From SAR202 cluster bacterium bin87 (GTDB taxonomy: Bacteria > Chloroflexota > Dehalococcoidia > Lucifugimonadales > UBA3495): a DNA stretch of 64,000 nucleotides. The translations under genes and the position numbers were made by a program. Position 1 is the first letter of the stretch. Each line of letters starts with the position of its first letter. The stretch is from assembly GCA_002238825.1 (NCBI GenBank), contig MPNC01000001.1, positions 434,001 through 498,000 of the forward strand, in the 5' to 3' direction. Of this stretch, positions 1-8,397 are shown one piece after another. The notes under the pieces were generated by a model. The model was given only the letters and a program-made list of their open reading frames with translations, was not told the DNA's origin and did no database searches.

Positions 1-3
1 AGG

Positions 4-624
4 TTACTGTGGTGGGTCGTATTCCGGTGGACGGGTGGCGACCACCCGTCCGTTGTCGATTACCTCGCGGGGCAATAGACAACGAGCGATCCTTCCCCGC
101 CTGATCTGATGCGAAAACTGGAGGTCACGAGCACGACTGAAACGCCCCGGCGGGGAAACCATCAACAGTCTCTTGCCACTTGTGGATCGAACTTTTGCTA
201 CCGCCGGGAGCACGTCGCTGTCGGCGGTCACGATCACGGCGACGTCAAATGTTCCCTCAAGACAATCGGCAACGATGTCGACCGCCATTCGTACGTCTGT
301 CTGCTTTTCTTCGTGGGCGGTCCATCGGTTGCCGCATTGAAAGCATTCTTGTGGACGATCGCGAAATCCGCTGAGATGAACACTCACGCCAAAGGCCCGC
401 AAGGCGTTGACGTATTGTCGGTGCCGCGCATGCGCCTCGGGCATCCAGGTAGCGTAAGCGGAGTAGTAGTTGACCGCCGTCAGGACCTGGCCCACATTCA
501 GAAATGAAGCGACCAGTGCCCATGGATCAACCCACTTCAAGTGGCGTTGGTTCAGCGCATCGATAGCGTGGTACAGGTTAAACCCATCGATGTAGGCGAT
601 CACACGCTCTTGGTTCATCATCAA
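4..624 (-). CDS. NYN/LabA-like PIN-fold domain protein
   Basis: A 206-residue protein of the NYN domain family (PIN-like RNase fold). The N-terminal strand carries AYIDGFNLYH with Asp13. Further acidic positions of the expected metal site appear in KQTDVRMAVDIV and VTADSDVLPAV. A Cys pair (CFQCGNRW) sits in the middle, as in several LabA-like members, and might bind zinc. Family knowledge suggests a metal-dependent RNase or RNA-binding role; the target is unknown. Three ATG codons lie in a row at the start, so the start is uncertain by two residues and no clear ribosome site is visible. Two GC-rich hairpins lie just upstream. Confidence 0.8.
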   Translation of the reverse strand: MMMNQERVIAYIDGFNLYHAIDALNQRHLKWVDPWALVASFLNVGQVLTAVNYYSAYATWMPEAHARHRQYVNALRAFGVSVHLSGFRDRPQECFQCGNRWTAHEEKQTDVRMAVDIVADCLEGTFDVAVIVTADSDVLPAVAKVRSTSGKRLLMVSPPGRFSRARDLQFSHQIRRGRIARCLLPREVIDNGRVVATRPPEYDPPQ

Positions 625-635
625 TTAAATAAGAC

Positions 636-679
636 GCAGCCCCCGAAGGGGCTGCTATCCACCGGGGTTTACCCGGTGG
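636..679 (-). terminator. two tandem GC-rich hairpins
   Basis: Two perfect 8-bp stems lie side by side. The arms are 636-643/648-655 (on the minus strand a UUCG tetraloop) and 659-666/672-679 (5-nt loop). They follow the stop of the minus-strand gene ending at 708 and precede the NYN gene. On the minus strand the last hairpin is followed by a moderately T-rich stretch. This fits a terminator for the 2789-708 gene group, although a role as structured leader of the NYN gene is possible. Confidence 0.5.
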
Positions 680-707
680 GTGGACCACGCCCAGCATAGC
701 ATCCGCG

Positions 708-1271
708 TCAATCGGCGGTCAAACTTGGCGGCGCGGCGGCCGCCACCTCCAGCGCAGCGCCGGCCAATGCGCTCAGATCCACGCCGTCCAGCTTCTGGCC
801 CTGGACGCCCATCAACCGGAGGGGGCGGCCGGGCCGGGTGATGCTGATACGGTCGAGAACGTCCTGCCAGGCGGCGAGGTAGTCACAGGTGCCGCCTCCG
901 TTGGGATCGTCAGCGCCCTCGATGCTTTCGCCGGAAGGCAGGCGCACCACAGTGACAGCGCACGGGTCGGTGGAGGGCGCTAGAAGCATCACCGGAAGAT
1001 CGGATTCGGACAAGTCCGCCTGATCCAGCAGGCCGCGCACGGTAGCAGAGACCCCGTGCATGCCGAAGACTACCAGGTGAGCAAAACTGGCGTCCCGTTT
1101 TTCGAACTCGGTGCGATACCGCCGGAATATCTCATGCGAACCGGTGGCCTGCGGCTTGACCAGGAACAGGGCCATGGCGGGGAAGCCTTCCGGACCGATG
1201 GGCGCTGCCGTGAGGTCATCTCGCCAGCGGAGCAATTTTTCGTGGTCGTGCTGGTCGTAGTGGTGGGACAT
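708..1271 (-). CDS. hypothetical protein
   Basis: A 187-residue soluble protein that I do not recognise. The N-terminus is His/Asp-rich (MSHHYDQHDHEKLL), followed by an alpha/beta-looking region with hydrophobic strands (MALFLVKP, AHLVVFGMHG, LPVMLLAP). It has no signal peptide or membrane segment. It lies 9 bases after the VOC gene on the same strand and is probably the last gene of that transcription unit. The coding assignment rests on this spacing and on the absence of a better overlapping frame. Confidence 0.6.
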   Translation of the reverse strand: MSHHYDQHDHEKLLRWRDDLTAAPIGPEGFPAMALFLVKPQATGSHEIFRRYRTEFEKRDASFAHLVVFGMHGVSATVRGLLDQADLSESDLPVMLLAPSTDPCAVTVVRLPSGESIEGADDPNGGGTCDYLAAWQDVLDRISITRPGRPLRLMGVQGQKLDGVDLSALAGAALEVAAAAPPSLTAD

Positions 1272-1280
1272 GATGATCCT

Positions 1281-1751
1281 CTAGGCGTTCGCGTACGCCG
1301 TGCGCAGCCGTTCCAAATCGATTTTCACCATCGTGAGCAACTCGGTGATTACCGCGTCAGCCCGCGGGCCTTCCTTCATGAGCTCGGACAGGTCGGCGGG
1401 CACTATCTGCCAGTGGACGCCGAACTTGTCCTGGATCCAGCCGCACTGAATTGGCGAACCGTCTTCCGCCAGCCGGTCCCAATAGGCGTCGATCTCTTCC
1501 TGCGATTCGCAGTCGACGACGAACGAAATGGCCGGCGTGAACTCATAGGCCGGTATGCCGTCGAAGGCGGTGAAGCGCTGGCCCTTCACGACGAAGGAGA
1601 CGATGTGGCTGCCGGCGCCCGGGCCGTCCGGCAACGCCGTGTCGTCAATAATGCGCGAGTCCCGGAAGACCGAAACGTAGAAGTCAGCCGCCTCGCGGGC
1701 GCAACCGTCCAGCCACAGGAACGGGGTGATCTGAGGCGCGCCGTCGTTCAT
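1281..1751 (-). CDS. VOC family protein, PhnB/3-demethylubiquinone methyltransferase-like fold
   Basis: A protein of about 156 residues with the single-chain VOC (glyoxalase/bleomycin-resistance) layout typical of the PhnB-like subfamily. It opens with QITPFLWLDGCAREAADFY, has an internal GPGAGSHIVSF strand and ends with the IQDKFGVHWQIVP signature. The start at 1751 was chosen over the longer frame because GGAGG lies 11 bases upstream and the fold begins there. The substrate is unknown. It is followed by an unknown protein and preceded by two further VOC proteins on the same strand. Confidence 0.85.
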   Translation of the reverse strand: MNDGAPQITPFLWLDGCAREAADFYVSVFRDSRIIDDTALPDGPGAGSHIVSFVVKGQRFTAFDGIPAYEFTPAISFVVDCESQEEIDAYWDRLAEDGSPIQCGWIQDKFGVHWQIVPADLSELMKEGPRADAVITELLTMVKIDLERLRTAYANA

Positions 1752-1823
1752 TGTGGGCTGTGTCCTCCGCGTAGTGTCGCTGGCCCGCACCGCTGCGGCA
1801 CGACGCTGATCATTATGCCATGG

Positions 1824-2276
1824 TCAGCCGGCGTCGAACTGTACCAGAATGCCGTCCGGGTCGTATACGTAGAAGCTGCTGACCCTGCCTTCAGCATTGG
1901 TCCAGACGTCCATGGGCGCAGCCAGCGGGACGCCTTGCGCAGCGAGGTTTTCGGCGAGAGCCCGGGGGTCAGACACCGAGAACGAGATGTGACTGATACC
2001 GACCTGGTCAAGCTTGATCGGTGTTCCGTCGGGGTTTTCGCCGGGATGGCTTGTCATGGTCAGGGTGGGCTTGGCGCCGTCGGCATACGCCAGGCGCACC
2101 TGACGACGGGTGGCCCGGTTGTGGGCGTAGACGTGCGGCAGCCCTCCGGTGGTGGTGTCCTGGATCACGTCGCTGACGATGGACATCCCCAGCGCGTCGC
2201 AGTAGAACTGCAACGAGACATCGAGGTCCCGCACGCAGATGGCGATATGGGACACGCCCGAGGCGTTCATGGGCAT
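1824..2276 (-). CDS. VOC (glyoxalase/dioxygenase fold) protein, tandem copy A
   Basis: A 150-residue protein with two beta-alpha-beta-beta-beta modules. It has GVSHIAICVRDLDVSLQFY at the N-terminus and GISHISFSVSD starting the second module. It ends in YDPDGILVQF, where the Glu metal ligand of many glyoxalases is replaced by Gln (LVQF). The His residues of both GVSHI/GISHI motifs are kept. A strong Shine-Dalgarno sequence (AGGAGG) supports the start. It is a clear paralogue of the next upstream gene (2331-2789), so the pair arose by tandem duplication. Substrate unknown. Confidence 0.88.
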   Translation of the reverse strand: MPMNASGVSHIAICVRDLDVSLQFYCDALGMSIVSDVIQDTTTGGLPHVYAHNRATRRQVRLAYADGAKPTLTMTSHPGENPDGTPIKLDQVGISHISFSVSDPRALAENLAAQGVPLAAPMDVWTNAEGRVSSFYVYDPDGILVQFDAG

Positions 2277-2330
2277 GATTGATACCTCCTGTTCAGGCGC
2301 GGTTGCAGCGTTACCCGAAGGCCGGAGCCA

Positions 2331-2789
2331 TCAGCCTCCGCCGCTGTCGAATTGCACCAGGATGCCATCGGGATCGTATACGAAGATGCTGGAGACCTCG
2401 CCGTTGGCGTTGGTGAAGCCGTCCATGGGGCCGGCGAGTTCGACACCGGCGGCGATCAGTTCATCGGCAAGGGCCTTCACGTCGGGCACACTGAAAGAAA
2501 TGTGGCTGATGCCCACCTGGTCCAGTTTGATGGCCGACCCGTCGGCGTCGTCGCCGGGATGGCTGGTCATCACCAGGGTGGGAACGGCTCCGTCACCGTA
2601 GGACAGGATGGCCTGCCGACGGGTGGAACGGTCGTGCGCGTAGACGTGGGGCAGGCCGCCGGTGGAAGTGTCCTGGACGCGGTCGACGGTGACGGTCATT
2701 CCCAGGATGTCGCGGTAGAACTTGAGAGATTCGTCCAGGTCGCGGACGCAAACGGCGATGTGGGAAACGCCGGAAGAATTCATCGCCAT
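2331..2789 (-). CDS. VOC (glyoxalase/dioxygenase fold) protein, tandem copy B
   Basis: A 152-residue paralogue of the neighbouring VOC protein, with the same motif order: GVSHIAVCVRDLDESLKFY, TGGLPHVYAHDR, GISHISFSVPD and YDPDGILVQF. A GAGGAGG ribosome site precedes the ATG. Copy B is first in the unit and 54 bases separate it from copy A. Both copies share the Glu-to-Gln change in the final motif. This suggests a common ligand rather than standard glyoxalase I chemistry, but that is inference. Confidence 0.88.
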   Translation of the reverse strand: MAMNSSGVSHIAVCVRDLDESLKFYRDILGMTVTVDRVQDTSTGGLPHVYAHDRSTRRQAILSYGDGAVPTLVMTSHPGDDADGSAIKLDQVGISHISFSVPDVKALADELIAAGVELAGPMDGFTNANGEVSSIFVYDPDGILVQFDSGGG

Positions 2790-2867
2790 GGCAAGGCCTC
2801 CTCAGCCGGGGTGGAGCGTATTGGTATCAACAATCCGGCGTAATGCTACTGCCGCAGCCGGGGGATG

Positions 2868-4265
2868 TCAAAAACGGCTGCGAGTGGCGTGCCTCCCCCA
2901 GTCGTCCACGCGTTTCCACACGAGAATGAGGGCGGCCAGGCCGAGCAGCATCGCTCCCAGGTCGGTGGCCGGGAAGGACCACCAGACGCCCCACGTGCCG
3001 AAGACGTGAGACAGGCCGAATACCCAGGCCAGTAGCAGCACGACGCGTTGGGTCATGGTGAGCACCACCGACGGCCATGCCATGCCCAGGGCCTGAAAAG
3101 CGATGGAACTGACGAACTCGATGCCCACGATGGGCAGTGCCAGCAAAGCAATGCGGAGCGCGTCACCGGACTCGGCCGGCAGAGAATCCTGGGCGGAGAA
3201 AAGCGTCACGATGTACCCGGCCACCGGCAGAAGAACGGCGACCATGAGCGCTCCGCCAACGGTGGCCCCCAGGCAGCTCTGCCAGATCGCCTGTCGCACC
3301 CGGCCGTAGTACCCGGCCCCGTAGTTGTAGGCCGCCAACGGCAGGTACGCCAACGCCGCCCCGATGAAAGGCGCCAGGGCAAACTCCAGCACCGCGTTGA
3401 TGATGCCGAAAAGCGCGATGTAGGCGTCGCCGCCCGGGTACTGGCTCAGGATGTTGTTAATGACCACAACGACGACGGACCGAGCGCTCTCGATGATGAA
3501 GATGGGAATCCCCAGCGCGGAAATCTCGCGCATCAACCCCAACCGGGGGATCAGCGCATCCACGCTGATGCGCAGGGCGCTGCGCCCGGACAGGTAGAAC
3601 CAAACGGCGAAAAGAACCGCCCCGCCCTGAGCAGTCACGGTGGCGGCCGCGGCTCCGGTCACGCCCCACCCCAGCCCCAATATGAACAGCGCGTCCAGGA
3701 TAACGTTCAGGACCGCGCCGCCGGCCAACACAACGGTCGCCGTGCCGGGCCGTCCCTCGGCCATCAACAGGTTGTTGACCGCTATCGCGATCATGGTGAA
3801 CAGACTGCCGGGCAAGATGATGACCAGGTATTGGTGGGCGAACCCGACCGTATGTTCCGAGGCTCCCATCCAGATCGCCATCTGGTCCAGGTGGGTCAAT
3901 CCGGCGATGGTGGCAACAAGGTATACCGGGACTAGGATCGCCAGCGAGGAACCGATGGCCCGGGACGCCCGGCGCGGGTCGCGTGCGCCCAGCGCTCGGG
4001 ATACCACCGACATCGCTCCCAAGCCGGGCAACAGCCCGATGGCCACTGCCGCTATCTGGACCGGGAACGCCGCGGAAAGGCCGCTCAACGCGTTCACGCC
4101 CACCACGTTCCCGACGAACGCGCGGTCGACGATGCTGTACAGGGCCATCACGATGATGGCGAACATCGGCGGAAAGGCCATTTGCAGCAGCAGACGCCAC
4201 ATGGGTGCGGTGCCCATGGCCTCGACTTGTCGGGTTGATCGTGTCGATTGCTCGGGAGTTGTCAT
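2868..4265 (-). CDS. MATE family efflux transporter
   Basis: A 465-residue polytopic membrane protein with about 12 predicted helices in two similar halves, the size and architecture of multidrug and toxic compound extrusion proteins. The N-terminal half has LLLQMAFPPMF and IVDRAFVGNVVGVNALSGL, the latter resembling the conserved MATE helix 1-2 region. These exporters use a Na+ or H+ gradient to expel cationic drugs or metabolites; the substrate cannot be read from sequence. The start at 4265 lacks a good ribosome site. An internal ATG at 4217 (MGTAPMW) is an alternative. It is divergently arranged with yebC. Confidence 0.9.
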   Translation of the reverse strand: MTTPEQSTRSTRQVEAMGTAPMWRLLLQMAFPPMFAIIVMALYSIVDRAFVGNVVGVNALSGLSAAFPVQIAAVAIGLLPGLGAMSVVSRALGARDPRRASRAIGSSLAILVPVYLVATIAGLTHLDQMAIWMGASEHTVGFAHQYLVIILPGSLFTMIAIAVNNLLMAEGRPGTATVVLAGGAVLNVILDALFILGLGWGVTGAAAATVTAQGGAVLFAVWFYLSGRSALRISVDALIPRLGLMREISALGIPIFIIESARSVVVVVINNILSQYPGGDAYIALFGIINAVLEFALAPFIGAALAYLPLAAYNYGAGYYGRVRQAIWQSCLGATVGGALMVAVLLPVAGYIVTLFSAQDSLPAESGDALRIALLALPIVGIEFVSSIAFQALGMAWPSVVLTMTQRVVLLLAWVFGLSHVFGTWGVWWSFPATDLGAMLLGLAALILVWKRVDDWGRHATRSRF

Positions 4266-4287
4266 GAATCGGGGTGGGCGGTTTGTT

Positions 4288-4317
4288 TTGACCGGCTTAA
4301 CGCCGCGATGCTAAAAT
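4288..4317 (+). promoter_or_regulatory. sigma70-type promoter for yebC-ruvC-ruvA
   Basis: TTGACC (4288-4293) and TAAAAT (4312-4317) are separated by 18 bases in the divergent region between the MATE gene and yebC. The predicted transcript would have a leader of about 100 nt. A second -10-like TATAAG lies at 4333-4338. Confidence 0.6.
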
Positions 4318-4422
4318 CAAACGACCACGCATTATAAGTAGAACTCGGTGCGTGAGCGCATCCACCTGGACACCAGTCTCCGTAGAAGCGAGATGGGACG
4401 GGGTACGTCATGGAGGTGTCAA

Positions 4423-5190
4423 ATGTCCGGACATTCCAAGTGGTCGACAATCAAGCGCGCCAAGGGCGCTGCAGATGCCAAGCGTGGCGCGCTGTTCACC
4501 AAGCTGGCGCGCAACATCAGCCTGGCCGTTAAAGAAGGCGGTGGCGGTGACCCGGAGATGAACTTCCGGCTGCGCATCGCTGTGGACCAGGCCAAGTCCA
4601 ACAACATGCCGCTGGACAGCATCACTCGAGCCATCCGCCGGGCAACCGGCGAGGGCGGTGAGGGGATGGAGGATCTGGCGGAGGTCACCTACGAGGGGTA
4701 CGGTCCCAGCGGCGGAGCGATCCTCGTCAAGGCGCTGACCACCAACCGCAACCGGACCGCGTCCGAAGTGAGGTCGGCCTTCAACAAGGGCGGCGGCAAC
4801 CTGGGCGACTCGGGCTGCGTGGCCTGGAACTTCGACAGTCGCGGGGTGATCACCCTCGAGATCGACGACGAGTCGGTGGCCGAAGAGCTGATTATGACCG
4901 CCATCGACGCCGAGGCCGAGGACGTCAACTTCGAGGACGGCATCCTGGAGGTCTATACGGCTCCGGAGAACCTGCTGTCGGTGAAGATTGCCCTGGAGGG
5001 CGAGGGCGCCCTGCCTTCGTCCGCCGACGTGTCCATGGTCCCGAAAACCGTGGTGCCTCTGGCAGACCGGGCGGCGGAGCAGACCCTCCGGCTGCTGGAC
5101 AGCCTCGAAGAACTGGCCGATGTGCAGAAGGCGTACACCAACGCCGACTTCCCGGCGGAAGTGCTGGAACGCTACGGGACCGCCGCCTGA
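4423..5190 (+). CDS. yebC: YebC/PmpR family protein
   Basis: A 255-residue YebC-family protein beginning with the diagnostic MSGHSKWSTIKRAKGAADAK. It continues with LFTKLARNIS and the acidic, Gly-rich middle region (YEGYGPSGGAILV) of the family. YebC-type proteins were described as transcriptional regulators and more recently as translation factors relieving ribosome stalling at proline stretches. The true start at 4423 lies inside a longer open frame and is chosen for the family N-terminus and a GGAGGT site. It overlaps ruvC by one base (TGATG), so it is translationally coupled to the ruvCA genes, a common bacterial arrangement. Confidence 0.96.
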   Translation: MSGHSKWSTIKRAKGAADAKRGALFTKLARNISLAVKEGGGGDPEMNFRLRIAVDQAKSNNMPLDSITRAIRRATGEGGEGMEDLAEVTYEGYGPSGGAILVKALTTNRNRTASEVRSAFNKGGGNLGDSGCVAWNFDSRGVITLEIDDESVAEELIMTAIDAEAEDVNFEDGILEVYTAPENLLSVKIALEGEGALPSSADVSMVPKTVVPLADRAAEQTLRLLDSLEELADVQKAYTNADFPAEVLERYGTAA

Positions 5191-5711
5191 TGCGGGTCCT
5201 GGCCATCGACCCGGGCACACTGCGCATGGGGTACGGCGTCCTGGACGCCCACCCGGCTCCGGAAGCCGACGACTACGGAGTGGTGGCATTGCCCACGTCG
5301 ATGACGATCGAGACGCGGCTATACCAGCTGCACACGCACATCCTGAACATGATCCACGTGTTCCAGCCCGATGCCATTGCCGTCGAGGATCCATTCGTCG
5401 GCCGCGGCGAGCGCTCCTTCGCAAAGTCCGCGCTGGCGATTGGCCAGGCGCAGGCCGTGGTGCTGATCGGCGCGGCCAGCCAGGGGATCCCGGTGCACCG
5501 GTACTCGCCAGCCGAGGTGAAGATGGCGGTTGCGGACTACGGCCGGGCCACCAAGGAGCAGGTGCAGCAGATTGCCTCCTCGAGGTTGGGGTTGGCGCAG
5601 CAGCCGGAATCTGACGCCGCCGACGCTCTGGCAGTGGGTCTTTGCCACCTCCAGCGCATGCAGGCTGACGAACTGATCTCCCGCGAGATCGCGCCGGGCA
5701 AGGAACTTTAG
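5190..5711 (+). CDS. ruvC: Holliday junction resolvase RuvC
   Basis: The 173-residue endonuclease that cuts Holliday junctions as a dimer with RuvAB. All four acidic catalytic residues are present: Asp7 in LAIDPGT, Glu66 in IAVEDPF, and Asp142 and Asp145 in SDAADALA. The conserved YSPAEVK segment (about residues 105-111) is also present. Its start overlaps the yebC stop by one base. ruvA follows after three bases. No ruvB is seen in the window. Confidence 0.96.
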   Translation: MRVLAIDPGTLRMGYGVLDAHPAPEADDYGVVALPTSMTIETRLYQLHTHILNMIHVFQPDAIAVEDPFVGRGERSFAKSALAIGQAQAVVLIGAASQGIPVHRYSPAEVKMAVADYGRATKEQVQQIASSRLGLAQQPESDAADALAVGLCHLQRMQADELISREIAPGKEL

Positions 5712-5714
5712 GCA

Positions 5715-6302
5715 GTGTTGGTCGGCGTGCGGGGCGCGCTGGAGGCCGTCGGGTCGGACTGGGTGAACGTGCAGGTGGGCGGTGTCACCCTGCAGGTATC
5801 GGTGCCCGCATCTTCCGTCGCCGGTCTGGGTAGCGTGGGCGAGCAGGTGCGGCTCCACACCATCCTGCGCATCCAGAACGAACAACCGGTTCTGTACGGG
5901 TTTGTTGAAGCCGGCTCGGTGGAGCTTTTTGGCGCGCTCACGGGCGTATCGGGTATTGGCCCGCGTTCAGCGATGTCCATCCTCTCGGAGTTGGGAGAAG
6001 ACGGTTTTCGCCAGGCGGTGGCCTCGGAGGACGTCGTGGCGCTGGCTCGAGCCCAGGGCGTCGGACGGCGCACCGCGCAACGCGTGGTGCTGGAGCTGCG
6101 CGGCAAACTTCCGGACGCTGACGCCGGATCGCCAGTGCTCGTGGCGGCCGCCGGCACCGATGCCGAAGCCATCGAGGCGCTGACGGCCTTGGGTATGACG
6201 CTGGCCGACGCGCGGCAGGTGGTGGCCGGTCTTGAATTGCCGGCGGACGCAGCGGTCGAGGACAAGGTGCGCCAGGCCCTGATGGCCATCGGCGGCGGGT
6301 AG
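5715..6302 (+). CDS. ruvA: Holliday junction branch-migration protein RuvA
   Basis: A 195-residue RuvA that binds the four-way junction and loads the RuvB motor. Domain I (about 1-62) begins VGVRGAL and includes LYGF. Domain II holds two helix-hairpin-helix motifs (GVSGIGPRSA near 77-86 and GVGRRTAQRV near 115-124). A short C-terminal domain III (about 146-195) binds RuvB. A GTG start at 5715 is taken because it aligns with the family N-terminus. It belongs to the yebC-ruvC-ruvA unit. Confidence 0.95.
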   Translation: MLVGVRGALEAVGSDWVNVQVGGVTLQVSVPASSVAGLGSVGEQVRLHTILRIQNEQPVLYGFVEAGSVELFGALTGVSGIGPRSAMSILSELGEDGFRQAVASEDVVALARAQGVGRRTAQRVVLELRGKLPDADAGSPVLVAAAGTDAEAIEALTALGMTLADARQVVAGLELPADAAVEDKVRQALMAIGGG

Positions 6303-6312
6303 GGCAATGCCT

Positions 6313-6318
6313 TATAAT
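6313..6318 (+). promoter_or_regulatory. -10 like TATAAT upstream of uvrB
   Basis: A perfect TATAAT lies 71 bases before the uvrB start in the 86-base gap after ruvA. No convincing -35 is visible at the right distance, so this may be a weak or activator-dependent promoter for uvrB. Confidence 0.4.
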
Positions 6319-6388
6319 TCCGGTGACCTGATCGGATGGACTTATCAGTCCCAGCGCCGGTGGTAACGAGTTACGGAACGGAGGAACC

Positions 6389-8395
6389 ATGCCTGACTTT
6401 CAGCTGCTAGCGGATTTCGGCATGATGGGCGACCAGGAGCAGGCCGTGCATCGCCTCTCCGAGGGGCTGCGCGAAGGCCTGGGTTACCAGACCCTGCTGG
6501 GCGTGACCGGCAGCGGCAAGACCTTCACCATGGCCAACATCGTGCAGGAAGTGCAGCGGCCGACCATTGTCATCGCGCACAACAAGACGCTGGCAGCCCA
6601 GTTGGCCACGGAGTTCAAGGAGTTCTTCCCGAACAACGCCGTGGAGTATTTCGTCTCCTACTACGATTACTACCAGCCCGAGGCGTACATCCCCCGCACC
6701 GACACCTACATCGAGAAGGACAGCAGCGTCAACGAAGAGCTGGACAAGCTGCGTCTGGCTTCGACCACCTCGCTGCTGACGCGTCGGGACACGCTGATCG
6801 TGGCCTCCGTATCGTGCATCTACGGACTCGGCGACCCATCGGACTACTTCGAGATGGTGGCCCGGGTTGAGGTCGGTGAAGAGTACAACCGGCGGGCGCT
6901 GTTGCGTCAGCTGATCGACATGCAGTACGAGCGCAACGACACTGATCTGGCCCGCGGCCGGTTCACGGTACGCGGGGACACCCTCGAGATCGTGCCGGCG
7001 TACGAGGAATTCGCGGTCCGGATCCAGTTCTTCGGCGACGAGGTCGAACGCATCCTCACGCTGGACACGCTCACGGGCGAAGTCCTGAATGAGCGGAGTG
7101 AGTTTTCCGTATACCCCGCCAAGCACTTCGTGACCAGCCGCGAGAAATTGGACGCCGCGCTGATCGACATTGACGCGGAGATGAAGGAACGGGTGGACTG
7201 GCTCCATCAGCAGGGTAAGTTGCTGGAAGCACAACGGCTGGAGCAGCGCACCCGGTACGACATGGAGATGCTCAACGAGACCGGCTTCTGCGCCGGCGTT
7301 GAGAACTACGCCCGGCACCTGTCGCGGCGGCCGGCCGGCAGCCCACCCTGGACCCTGCTGGACTATTTCCCTGACGACTACCTGATGTTCGTGGACGAGT
7401 CCCACATGACGCTGCCCCAGGTGCGCGGGATGTACAACGGCGACATCTCCCGCAAGACCACGCTGGTGGAATTCGGGTTCCGCCTGCCTTCGGCCCTCGA
7501 CAACCGTCCCCTGCACTTCCAGGAGTTTGAGGAACATATCAACCAGGTGGTCTACGTATCCGCGACGCCGGGCCCACTGGAGCTCGAGCGCACCAGCACC
7601 ATCGTGGAGCAGGTGATCCGGCCCACCGGATTGCTGGATCCGACTATCGAGGTGAAGCCCACTGACGGACAGATCGATGACCTGCTGCACGAAATCCGCA
7701 ACCGCGTGGAGCAACAGGAGCGAGTGCTGGTGACCACGCTCACCAAGCGCATGGCGGAGGAGCTGGCCGACTACTTGTCTGAGGCGGGCATCCGCAACCA
7801 CTATCTGCACTCCGACATCGAGACGCTGAACCGGGTGGAGATCCTGCGGGACCTGCGGCTGGGCATCTACGACGTGGTGGTGGGCATCAACCTGTTGCGG
7901 GAGGGCCTGGACCTGCCCGAAGTCAGCCTCGTTGCGATCCTGGACGCCGACAAGGAAGGATACCTGCGCTCGACCACCTCACTGATCCAGACCGTGGGTC
8001 GCGCCGCCCGTCACGCCTCCGGGCATGTGATCATGTACGCCGACCGGGTTACCGTCTCGATGCAGAACGCCATTGATGAAACCTACCGTCGCCGGGCGAT
8101 CCAGGGGGCGCACAACGAACGCCACGGCATCGAGCCGCAGTCGATCCATAAGGCAGTGCGTGACATCACCGAGGGCCTGCGCGGCGTCGCGGAGACCAAG
8201 GCCTCCTACCAGGTCGCGCGGGAGGAGATGTCACGGGACGACATGTACCGGGTGATCAAGGACCTGGAGTTTCAGATGAAAGAGGCCGCCCGCTCCCTGG
8301 AGTTCGAGAAGGCGGCTCACCTGCGGGACGAGATGCTGGAACTCAAGAAGATCATCGTCACCGAGGAGAAGATGCTGGCAGTGGCGGGCGCCTAG
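6389..8395 (+). CDS. uvrB: Excinuclease ABC subunit B (UvrB)
   Basis: The 668-residue damage-verification helicase of nucleotide excision repair. It has Walker A GVTGSGKT at residues 38-45 and the beta-hairpin region [12 protein letters not shown] near 91-102. It also has the DESH helicase box, the helicase VI-type segment QTVGRAARH and a C-terminal UVR motif (about 630-664) that contacts UvrC and UvrA. The ribosome site GGAGG precedes ATG. One oddity is that the N-terminal Q-motif, normally PTGDQP, reads MMGDQE here. The ruvCA-uvrB association makes this a DNA-repair block. Confidence 0.97.
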   Translation: MPDFQLLADFGMMGDQEQAVHRLSEGLREGLGYQTLLGVTGSGKTFTMANIVQEVQRPTIVIAHNKTLAAQLATEFKEFFPNNAVEYFVSYYDYYQPEAYIPRTDTYIEKDSSVNEELDKLRLASTTSLLTRRDTLIVASVSCIYGLGDPSDYFEMVARVEVGEEYNRRALLRQLIDMQYERNDTDLARGRFTVRGDTLEIVPAYEEFAVRIQFFGDEVERILTLDTLTGEVLNERSEFSVYPAKHFVTSREKLDAALIDIDAEMKERVDWLHQQGKLLEAQRLEQRTRYDMEMLNETGFCAGVENYARHLSRRPAGSPPWTLLDYFPDDYLMFVDESHMTLPQVRGMYNGDISRKTTLVEFGFRLPSALDNRPLHFQEFEEHINQVVYVSATPGPLELERTSTIVEQVIRPTGLLDPTIEVKPTDGQIDDLLHEIRNRVEQQERVLVTTLTKRMAEELADYLSEAGIRNHYLHSDIETLNRVEILRDLRLGIYDVVVGINLLREGLDLPEVSLVAILDADKEGYLRSTTSLIQTVGRAARHASGHVIMYADRVTVSMQNAIDETYRRRAIQGAHNERHGIEPQSIHKAVRDITEGLRGVAETKASYQVAREEMSRDDMYRVIKDLEFQMKEAARSLEFEKAAHLRDEMLELKKIIVTEEKMLAVAGA

Positions 8396-8397
8396 TC

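Noticed and set aside
6407-7810. 467-codon open frame antisense to uvrB
   Set aside because: A codon-bias shadow of uvrB. No ribosome site or family motif.
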